Source of the DNA: Solimonas sp. SE-A11
GTDB taxonomy: Bacteria > Pseudomonadota > Gammaproteobacteria > Nevskiales > Nevskiaceae
Direction of reading: 5' to 3'
Assembly (NCBI RefSeq): GCF_030345715.1
Contig: NZ_JAUASX010000001.1
Coordinates: 434,001-498,000, forward strand
DNA: 64,000 nt
How positions within the stretch are numbered: the first letter of the stretch is position 1; the number at the start of each line of letters is the position of its first letter. Position numbers and translations under genes: made by a program. Under the pieces are notes generated by a model. It saw only the letters and a program-made list of their open reading frames with translations. It was not told the origin of the DNA and ran no database searches. Shown here piece after piece: positions 17,088 to 23,867 of the stretch.

Positions 17088-18005
17088 TCAGGGATTCGCG
17101 GCGATGTCGGCCAGGATACTGTCCACCAGGGCGTCGAGTTCAAAGCCATGGTCGGGGCGCGTGACCCGCACCAGACGGATACGCGCGGCGACCTGGCCTA
17201 TCAGGCGCAGGTGCTTGCCGTTGAGCCCCATGCCCTTGAGGAAGCTGACGCGATAGGTGTTGTCGCGCAGCGGCAGGAAGCGGTCCATGCCGGCGACCGG
17301 ATCGAGCTGGATGTCCGGCTGGTTTTCGCCGCTCAGGATGTAGATCCAGCGCACCGGCAGCGCGCAGTCGGCGAACTGGGTGACTACCGGGAAGTTGAAT
17401 TTCTCCATGCCCGGCCGAATGCGGCGCAGGCCGGCCGTATCGATCTGCATGCGGCTGGCGGTGTCCTGCCAAAGCTTGATGCGCGGGAATCCCGGCAGCG
17501 CCCGGCATTGTGCGTCCACCGGCACGACATCGTCGGCCAGGATGTTGTAGCCGCGCCGCAGGAACGCCGCCGCCAGGGTGGATTTTCCGGCGCCGGAGTG
17601 CCCCACGCAGATCATGGCCCGGTCGCCGACCTGGATGGCATTGCCGTGCAGCACCAGCAGGCCGCGCTGGAACAGCAGCGCGCCGAAGGCCGAGCCCAGC
17701 AGGAACACACGCAGGCTGTCGTCGTCGATGCCGGGCTCGGGGTCCACCCGGATCTCGCAGCCATCGTTCACCAGGAACCGTGCCACTTCCGGTATGTGCA
17801 GCCAGAACTGCCGCGGGCCGGCCCAGAGGTAGGGCCCCAACTGGCTGGCGCCTGCCGGGCCCTCGGACGGAACGGCGCCTAGACGGATGCGGACGTCCGG
17901 CTCATCGTTGCCTGCTGGGGGCGGTTGCTGCAGCTCCGGCAGGTCGAGCTCGCTGTCGATCCGCAGCCCATAGGCGTACCGCAGCTCCCGAGAGTGCTCA
18001 CTCAT
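17088..18005 (-). CDS. HPr-kinase-like peptide kinase (lasso peptide kinase type)
   Basis: A 305-residue protein. An N-terminal domain of about 115 residues precedes an HprK-type kinase core with H120-G-N-A, the P-loop GHSGAGKST (135-143) and the catalytic-looking segment ILADDVVPV (155-163). HprK homologues in lasso clusters (described for paeninodin and the Thermobacillus cluster) phosphorylate the C-terminal Ser of the precursor. Both precursors here end in Pro-Ser, so the match of enzyme and substrate is direct. The gene overlaps the methyltransferase gene by four bases (18002-18005). Confidence 0.85.
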   Translation of the reverse strand: MSEHSRELRYAYGLRIDSELDLPELQQPPPAGNDEPDVRIRLGAVPSEGPAGASQLGPYLWAGPRQFWLHIPEVARFLVNDGCEIRVDPEPGIDDDSLRVFLLGSAFGALLFQRGLLVLHGNAIQVGDRAMICVGHSGAGKSTLAAAFLRRGYNILADDVVPVDAQCRALPGFPRIKLWQDTASRMQIDTAGLRRIRPGMEKFNFPVVTQFADCALPVRWIYILSGENQPDIQLDPVAGMDRFLPLRDNTYRVSFLKGMGLNGKHLRLIGQVAARIRLVRVTRPDHGFELDALVDSILADIAANP

Positions 18006-19147
18006 GCTCGGCCCGAATCGGCAGCCGCAGGAATGATGTACAGGCGGCTGCGATCGTGGCCGATCTCCACGTCCAGCGCGTCGCCCGGCTTCAGGTCCCG
18101 CGCCTGCGGCAGGATATGCAGGTGGGGATCCCAGCTGGATTGCTGCGGCGGCCGGTTCTCGAACACGATGCCGTCACCAAAATCCAGCCGCAGCCAGCGC
18201 ATCAGGGCCTCCGCGCGGCCCTCTTGGCTGGCCACCAGCCGCAGCGCGTGGCTGGCCTCGGCCGGGGCATCGTGGCGCAGGTCGAAGCCGACCAACTCCA
18301 CTGGCTCGGACAGCATCTCGACGTTGCCGCCGCCGCCCTTGCCGGCATTCAGCTCCAGCGGGCTGAAGCGGTTGAAGGGCGTGAGGTCAAAGCCCATCAC
18401 CGTGTCCATGCGGTAGTGCTCGTGGTGCTTGCTCCCGGATACCAGGCAACCCATGGCGGCGACGTGCCAGGGCAGCAGCGGCGCCCCGGGCTTGAGGAAT
18501 CGTTCCCGAGCAAGCTCGGTCAGCGGCAGCACGTGCTCGCCCAGCAGGGTGTTGTCCACGATCTCGGAGACGAACAGGTCCGCGCGCTCGGGCAGGTCCA
18601 CGCCGAGCTTCACGTCACGGGCATTGCGGCTGATCACGGTGATGCGGTCGGCCATACCGTTGCGGGCGACGATCGCGCGCGCTGCGGCAGCAACGTCCTC
18701 TCGCATCTCGCAGGTGTAGACATGCTGCGCGCCGGCCTGAACCGCCAGCATCGCCAGGATGCCGGTACCCGTGCCGATCTCGAACACGGTCATGCCCGGG
18801 CGCACATGATGACGCAGCGCACGGGCATAGGTTTCGTTGCGCAACTGGTCATGGACGATACCGAAGTGCCAGAGCGGGGCCTGGCGGCGGCAGATCCACT
18901 CGGTCAGTACGCGCACGCGGATGTCGTGAGGCGCCAGCTCACGCGCTGCCGCCGCCACCAGGAGCGCATCCTTGCGCTGCTCGCGGTCGCGCAGCATCTG
19001 GGCCAGTCGTGCCAGGCGTTGCGGTAGTTGCGGATGCTCGGCCAGGGCGACCACGAAGGGCCGGGCTGCGGGGGTCAGTTCGCCAAGGTGCAATACGGCG
19101 GCCAACGCCGGCCAGGCCCGGCTCTCCAGGGCAGCCGTTGCGCTCAT
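18002..19147 (-). CDS. PRMT-like class I methyltransferase
   Basis: A 381-residue protein with a helical N-terminal region of about 110 residues and a SAM-binding core: EIGTGTGILAMLA (123-135), the acidic end of strand 2 (YTCEM), and the double-E loop S194-E195 to E204 in SEIVDNTLLGE, spaced exactly as in protein arginine methyltransferases. A C-terminal beta-barrel-like part follows. PRMTs methylate Arg side chains, yet neither core peptide contains Arg, so the target may be the N- or C-terminus, another side chain, or the leader. It overlaps both neighbours by four bases, in the operon after B1. Confidence 0.8.
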   Translation of the reverse strand: MSATAALESRAWPALAAVLHLGELTPAARPFVVALAEHPQLPQRLARLAQMLRDREQRKDALLVAAAARELAPHDIRVRVLTEWICRRQAPLWHFGIVHDQLRNETYARALRHHVRPGMTVFEIGTGTGILAMLAVQAGAQHVYTCEMREDVAAAARAIVARNGMADRITVISRNARDVKLGVDLPERADLFVSEIVDNTLLGEHVLPLTELARERFLKPGAPLLPWHVAAMGCLVSGSKHHEHYRMDTVMGFDLTPFNRFSPLELNAGKGGGGNVEMLSEPVELVGFDLRHDAPAEASHALRLVASQEGRAEALMRWLRLDFGDGIVFENRPPQQSSWDPHLHILPQARDLKPGDALDVEIGHDRSRLYIIPAAADSGRA

Positions 19148-19428
19148 GCGACCGTCTGGACCAGGCCGCGATGGATCAATTCTTCCAGGAACTTGCGCAT
19201 GTCCTGCTCGCCGATGGCGGCATCAACCTCGAACTCCTGGCAGATCGTGGCAACGATCTCAGCCAGGCTGACGGGATGCTCCAGCAATTCCCAGGCACGA
19301 GTGCCGACGCCGCTGATGCCGTAATACTCGCCGCGCTCGATGCTCATCATCACCAGATCACCGTCCATTTCGCTGGCGATCAGGTCGGGCACTCGGACAA
19401 CACGGGTTTCGGGGGACATATCCGGCAT
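19144..19428 (-). CDS. PqqD-family leader-binding protein (lasso B1)
   Basis: A 94-residue protein with the PqqD/RRE fold: RVPDLIASEMDGDLVMMSIERGEYYGISGVGTRAWELLEHPVSLAEIVATICQEFEV and a final helix MRKFLEELIHRGLVQ. In split lasso systems this protein binds the YxxP motif of the leader and delivers it to the B2 protease. The start at 19428 gives the normal family length; the frame stays open upstream without similarity. The stop overlaps the methyltransferase start by four bases. The first precursor ends 287 bases upstream. Confidence 0.88.
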   Translation of the reverse strand: MPDMSPETRVVRVPDLIASEMDGDLVMMSIERGEYYGISGVGTRAWELLEHPVSLAEIVATICQEFEVDAAIGEQDMRKFLEELIHRGLVQTVA

Positions 19429-19715
19429 AGGGGGTTCTTGAGAAAGGAGATGTGAGCGCGCTTGTACCGGGCAGAACATGGCGTCTACCCGCGCGCGCGA
19501 GGCTGTGCCAGACCGCATTCTGCTCAATGAATCGGGGCCCTTCCAGGGGCGTGTCGGCGGGCACTCCATTGCGGGTTGCCGCCCGCGCATCAGCGGACTT
19601 CGAGCATGCTGAGCAACGCAAGCCCGGGGCTGCGCCCGCGGATCAGGCCGGTGTACGGGCACTCCTTGGGCCCACCCACTTCCGGAGTGCGCAGGCTGGG
19701 GAGAAGGCCGGGCCG

Positions 19716-19892
19716 TCAGGAAGGGGCATAAGCGGAGCCATACTCTTTAATCTGGGTGAGAGCCTTGCCGTGCGTATCGAGGGAGTGCTCCAGGCACACG
19801 AGACGCGGGCGCATGTAGGGCCGACGGGCCGGGGACGCAGCATCGGACTTTGGCGCCTGGGTGACGGGGGCGGTGGGGGTGACTTCGGTCAT
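19716..19892 (-). CDS. Lasso peptide precursor A1
   Basis: A 58-residue precursor. The leader (about 41 residues) contains the recognition motif YMRPRL and ends with Thr at position -2 (SLDTH), both hallmarks of lasso leaders. The predicted core is GKALTQIKEYGSAYAPS: Gly1, a ring-closing Glu9, and a C-terminal Ser17, giving a nine-residue macrolactam ring and an eight-residue tail. The ATG at 19892 is preferred because a one-base indel upstream puts the two precursor copies into different frames before this codon. The ribosome site is weak. C-terminal Ser fits phosphorylation by the kinase at 17088, and Lys2 and Lys8 are candidate SET-domain targets. Confidence 0.88.
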   Translation of the reverse strand: MTEVTPTAPVTQAPKSDAASPARRPYMRPRLVCLEHSLDTHGKALTQIKEYGSAYAPS

Positions 19893-20290
19893 GCGGAGGG
19901 GCCTGGAGTGGAAAATAAGATGAGCGGAATCCGTCAGGCAGAGGAGCGGACCCCGTTGCATGGACGGACCTTGCCATTCCGCGGCAAGAGCCGGGGTTGA
20001 ATTGAGCCCAATCCCTGCGATTACGCTATACAGCTTGTCGCTGGACGGCAACGAACCCGGCGTCACATTCAGGGGGTATGCGGAGCCTGCTGGAAGTGCT
20101 GGCCCAGCTGCGGTCCACTGCCATCCTTTCTGCGGGCACTCCAGTGCGGATTGCCGCCCGCGCGTCAGCGGACTTCGAGCATGCTGAGCAACGCAAGCCC
20201 GGGGCTGCGCCCGCGGATCAGGCCGGTGTACGGGTACCCCGTGGGCCCATCCACTTCCGGAGTGCGCAGGCTGGGGAGAAGGCCGAGCCG

Positions 20291-20467
20291 TCAGGAGGGG
20301 CCAATAATGGTGCCACCCTCCGGAGAGTTCTTAAAAACCTTGCCGTGCGTATCGAGGGAGTGCTCCAGGCACACGAGACGCGGGCGCATATAGGGCCGAC
20401 GGGCCGGGGAGGCAGCATCGGACTTTGGCGCCTGGGTGACGGGGGCGGTGGGGGTGATTTCGGTCAT
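20291..20467 (-). CDS. Lasso peptide precursor A2
   Basis: A second 58-residue precursor, identical to A1 in the leader except residue 4 (Ile for Val). The predicted core GKVFKNSPEGGTIIGPS keeps Gly1, Lys2, the ring acceptor Glu9, Gly11 and the Pro-Ser ending, but differs at the other 11 positions. Two products with nine-residue rings and different surfaces are therefore expected from one set of enzymes. It sits at the head of the minus-strand operon in the second unit of a 575-bp tandem duplication, divergent from B2. Confidence 0.88.
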   Translation of the reverse strand: MTEITPTAPVTQAPKSDAASPARRPYMRPRLVCLEHSLDTHGKVFKNSPEGGTIIGPS

Positions 20468-20744
20468 GCGGAGGGGCCTGGAGTGGAAAATACTGATGAG
20501 CGGAATCCGTCGGGCAGAGGAGCGGACCCCGTTGCATGGACGGACCTTGCCATCCCGCGGCACGAGCCGGGGTTGAGTTGAGCCCAATCCCTGCGATTAC
20601 GCTACACAGCTTGTCGCTGGACGGCAACGGACCCGGCGTCACATTCAGGGGGTATGCGGAGCCTGCTGGAAGTGCAGCCCTGGCTGCGGACCACTGCTAT
20701 CCTTGCGACGCCCTGGCGTGCCCCAGGCAGCCGCCACATTCCCC

Positions 20745-21257
20745 ATGTCCCGCTCCGGAAACCCCACCGCCCCTGCCCCCTTCACCGCTCGCTGGCGCCA
20801 GCGGTTGCGGCATGTCCTGCAGCGCTCTTTCTTCGAGCTAGGCTGGTTCCTGCCGGCCTGGGTCGTGCTGGGCCTGAGCCGCGCCGCGATCCTGTGCGTG
20901 CCGTTCCGGCGGCTGGCACCCTGGATGGGCCGGCATCAAGGGCTGCATCCCTGGGTGCCGCTGCTGACGGCGACGCAACAGGCCCGTGCCGGGCAGGTGG
21001 GCCGCGCCGTGCGGCTGGCCGCGCGCTACACCCCTTGGACGTCAAACTGCTTTCCGCAGGCCCTGACGGCCAGCCTGCTACTGCGACTGTATGGCGTGCC
21101 TTATGCGTTGTACTTCGGTCTCGCCCCCGGTGCGCCGGGGGAGTCGATGAAGGCCCATGCCTGGGTATGCTCGGGCGCCATCAATGTGACCGGCGGCGCC
21201 AGCTTTGCGCAGTTCACGGTGGTGGGCTGTTTCACCAGCATCATCGCGGAACGCTGA
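20745..21257 (+). CDS. Lasso peptide leader protease B2 (transglutaminase-like)
   Basis: A 170-residue protein of the transglutaminase-like lasso B family (PF13471 type). The catalytic Cys102 lies in TSNCFPQALTASLLLRLYGVPY and His138 in MKAHAWV. The position often filled by the third acidic residue is Asn147 here. It cleaves the leader after the Thr-x site bound by B1. A TTG at 20703 could extend the N-terminus; the ATG at 20745 is preferred. It is divergent from the precursors, with its promoter in the second duplication unit, and the SET-domain gene starts six bases after its stop. Confidence 0.88.
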   Translation: MSRSGNPTAPAPFTARWRQRLRHVLQRSFFELGWFLPAWVVLGLSRAAILCVPFRRLAPWMGRHQGLHPWVPLLTATQQARAGQVGRAVRLAARYTPWTSNCFPQALTASLLLRLYGVPYALYFGLAPGAPGESMKAHAWVCSGAINVTGGASFAQFTVVGCFTSIIAER

Positions 21258-21263
21258 TTCTCC

Positions 21264-22394
21264 ATGCGAATCGCGGCTGAACTGCGGGATGTGGAGCGCG
21301 CCTATGCCGCGCTGATCGGTTTGGTACGCGCGGCCGGCGGCCAGCTGCACCCTGGGCTCTGCCTGCACCAGGAGGGCAGGGCGCTATGGGCCACCGTCGA
21401 CCGTCAGGCCCTCGCCGCCGCCGAGGCGCCGCTGATCCTGGTTCCGGAGCCGCTGCTGGTGCCGGTGGCCGACCTGCACTGGCGAGCCGCGAGTCGGCTA
21501 GAGCCAACGACCGGGCTGGAGCGGCTGAGCCCTTTGCAGCGTCAGGTGCTGGATCAGATGCTGGAGCTGTATGCGCTGACCGGCAAGCTGGCGGACCTGC
21601 CGCTGCGGCTGCCGGCGCTGGCGCTGGCCCCTGGCTCGGCGCTGGCACTGCGGCTGCAGACGGGCCACCCGCCCTGGGAGGCGGGCACGCTGTCACCGGC
21701 GGAGGCGTTCCTGCGCACCCGCACGCTGGGCTACCCGGCGGCTCCCTTGGTGGCGGACGCGGCGGGGCCGGCGAGGACCCCGGTGCTGATGCCCCTGGTG
21801 GATGTGCTCAATCACCACCCGGACGGGGCGCGCTTCAAGACCCGACCCAGTGGCGTGCGGGTCGACCCCTGGCCTTGCGGCGACGGGGGCGAGTGCTATG
21901 CCAGCTATGGCTACAAGGATGCGATGACCCTTCTGTTGCAGTATGGGTACGTAGCCCGCGAGCCCCGCTTCCTGCAGTCGGTTGCCTGTGAACTGCGGGT
22001 GCCGGGCCTCGGGCGGCTGGTGATCCAGGGCCAGCACCACCGCCCCCACATGGACCTGCCCGCGCTGGAGGTGCTGGCGGACGGCCTGTCGATCAGCCAC
22101 GTCAACCTGGATGCGGCACGGCCCCTGAGGGCGCGGGCGATATTGCGGGTGCTGGTGGCCGGCCTCCACCCGAAGCTGGCGGGCGCCGAACTCGACAGCC
22201 TGGCCCAGGCGGCCTGGACGGCGGTGCTTCACGCCAACCGCGGGCATTACCAGGACCTGCTGGCATTGGGCACGGCCGAGCCGGAGGTTCCCGTCACGGC
22301 CATGATCGCGGAAGTGGCGCGGCACCAGCTGGGCCTGTTGGAGGCGATAGGGCAGGTCGCGTCCGGACATGAGCAGATTCCGCCAGCGGCCTGA
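21264..22394 (+). CDS. SET-domain (Rubisco LSMT/SETD6-like) protein in lasso cluster
   Basis: A 376-residue protein whose centre matches the SET domain of the LSMT/SETD3/SETD6 group: MPLVDVLNHHP (N183-H184) followed by CYASYGYKDAMTLLLQYGYV (211-230), which parallels the family signature YGxxxNxxLLxxYGF, with Asp-Ala replacing the usual Asn region. A helical C-terminal region (residues 290-365) resembles the substrate-binding part. These enzymes methylate Lys side chains with SAM. Both core peptides have Lys2 inside the ring, so lysine methylation of the lasso peptide is the natural inference. The variant catalytic motif leaves activity uncertain. It forms a two-gene operon with B2. Confidence 0.7.
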   Translation: MRIAAELRDVERAYAALIGLVRAAGGQLHPGLCLHQEGRALWATVDRQALAAAEAPLILVPEPLLVPVADLHWRAASRLEPTTGLERLSPLQRQVLDQMLELYALTGKLADLPLRLPALALAPGSALALRLQTGHPPWEAGTLSPAEAFLRTRTLGYPAAPLVADAAGPARTPVLMPLVDVLNHHPDGARFKTRPSGVRVDPWPCGDGGECYASYGYKDAMTLLLQYGYVAREPRFLQSVACELRVPGLGRLVIQGQHHRPHMDLPALEVLADGLSISHVNLDAARPLRARAILRVLVAGLHPKLAGAELDSLAQAAWTAVLHANRGHYQDLLALGTAEPEVPVTAMIAEVARHQLGLLEAIGQVASGHEQIPPAA

Positions 22395-22634
22395 GGGGCC
22401 CAGACCATCGGGCTTTCGAGGCCCCGCAGCGCGGCAAGCGCCTCATTCGCCTCGCAGGCTGGGGACCCGGCCTGCAGACCCGCTGCGGGTCAACCGAGGC
22501 AGGCGGCCGGTGCATCACGCTCCAAGAGACACAGAAGCCAGATCAGCGCCCCGCGTGGCCCGGCAGGCAAGCCAGTGACCAGCTCCGCCCGCTTCCACGG
22601 AGCCGATACCGGCACTTGAGCCCGGCCGCCCGAT
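22395..22634. other. Intergenic region between convergent genes
   Basis: About 240 bases between the ends of the SET-domain and ATP-grasp genes. There are several GC-rich short inverted repeats but no clear T-run terminator. No gene is seen. Confidence 0.4.
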
Positions 22635-23867
22635 TCAGCGGGCGGCAGCGGCCAGCCCGCCGCGGACCATCTGCGGCATGGCCAGGCCGAAGCCGGCGTT
22701 GCCTTCGAGCAGCACCGGCCCCCCCGGCGTGATCACCCAGTCCCAGGCGACCGCCCAGAGTTCCGGGCAGAGGCCATGGGCGCTGGCGTTGTATCGCAGC
22801 AGCTCTTCCCAGAACGGCACGCGGAAATCCGTCGGCAGGCGTGCGCAGACTTCCGCCTGGTCGCGCCGAACCGGCTCGGGCAGTTGCGCCGCAGCCAGCG
22901 GCCGCGGGCACCCGCTACGCGGGTCCAGCGGCAGGATGACGTAGGTCTGTGGTGCCGTTCCCGGGGCGCTGGGGGCGGGGATTTCCAGCGCCGCGTAGCC
23001 GGGCGGCGCACTCCCCGCGGGGCCCTGTGTGATCAGGCGCAGGGTAATGGCGTCATCGCGGGTGCCGAGCGCCTGCAGTGCCGGGTGGTTTTCGAGCCGC
23101 GGCTGGATCAAGGCGTCGTCGAGAGCCAGCAGCTCACGCCAGGCCTGCTCGACGGCCGCCGTGTCGTCCAGCGCCCGCCCCTGGAAGCTGCATCCACGCA
23201 GGCCGCCTTCGACCCGCCAGACGGTAAACGCGCCCCGGCCGGCGTGACCGCTGCGTGTCTTGCAGAACCAGCAGGCGCCCGTGCCCAGGCGCGACGCCAG
23301 GGTGCCCGCGCTGTGCCGGGTGACACAGTCCAGGGTCTGTGCGACCGGCACGCCTCGTGCGGCCAGGGCCGCGGCGGCCGCCAGCTTGTCTTGCAGGCGC
23401 TGCCGCGCCGCACCGGCGGATGGGCCGGGGCTGCGCCAGCGGTGGTAGGCGGCGAGCTCGTGGTCGTAGATGTAGTCGGCGGCCGCTGCCGGCCGGCGGT
23501 AAAGCTGGAAGCGATAGACGTCGGCCGGCGGTATGCCCCAGCCCAGGCCCAGTACCAGCAGGCGGCCCGCCTGCCGCGGCAGGGAGATGTGTTCCTCCGC
23601 GCGGACCTGGGGCCCCGCCCTGCGCAGGACCGTCCAGCCCTGCCGCCAGACGTGGTAGGCAGCCCAGCGCAGCCACAGCCAGAACTCACCGAGCAGCCAC
23701 AGGGGCCGCGGCAGGCGCCGCGGCGCCTGCCACCACAGGCGGCGATGCAGGGCCCGGCGCTCATCGCCGTCCGGCCAGAACAGCGCCGGCCCTAGCAGTC
23801 CGTGCGGCAAGCCCCGCGACAGGTATTCGCGGCGCAGCAGGCGCAGCGCGCGGCGCCAGCGGCTCAT
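22635..23867 (-). CDS. ATP-grasp protein (sugar-transfer-associated type)
   Basis: The start at 23867 gives 410 residues. A basic N-terminal helical region (MSRWRRALRLLRREYLSRG) precedes PPADVYRFQLYRR and an ATP-grasp core ending GGPVLLEGNAGFGLAMPQM, where the acidic residue and Asn match the metal-binding strand of the sugar-transfer-associated ATP-grasp family (PF14397 type). Such enzymes join a carboxylate to an amine or similar nucleophile with ATP. The start overlaps the stop of the lasso cyclase by four bases, so it is translated with it. It may modify the peptide C-terminus or a side-chain carboxylate, or act in a related ligation. Longer open frames upstream lie inside the cyclase gene. 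Confidence 0.7.
   Translation of the reverse strand: MSRWRRALRLLRREYLSRGLPHGLLGPALFWPDGDERRALHRRLWWQAPRRLPRPLWLLGEFWLWLRWAAYHVWRQGWTVLRRAGPQVRAEEHISLPRQAGRLLVLGLGWGIPPADVYRFQLYRRPAAAADYIYDHELAAYHRWRSPGPSAGAARQRLQDKLAAAAALAARGVPVAQTLDCVTRHSAGTLASRLGTGACWFCKTRSGHAGRGAFTVWRVEGGLRGCSFQGRALDDTAAVEQAWRELLALDDALIQPRLENHPALQALGTRDDAITLRLITQGPAGSAPPGYAALEIPAPSAPGTAPQTYVILPLDPRSGCPRPLAAAQLPEPVRRDQAEVCARLPTDFRVPFWEELLRYNASAHGLCPELWAVAWDWVITPGGPVLLEGNAGFGLAMPQMVRGGLAAAAR

Larger units (their letters stand above)
19557..20705. repeat. 575-bp tandem duplication carrying the two lasso precursors
   Basis: Bases 19557-20131 and 20132-20705 are nearly identical and lie head to tail (for example GCGGGCACTCCA at 19557 and 20132, and GTCACATTCAGGGGGTATGC at 20062 and 20639). 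Each unit holds one precursor and its upstream region. Differences concentrate in the codons for the core peptide. Confidence 0.85.

Noticed and set aside
19893-20066. N-terminal extension of precursor A1 (116-residue frame)
   Set aside because: The equivalent upstream frame in the second duplication unit is shifted by a one-base indel, so the extension is not conserved between the two copies.
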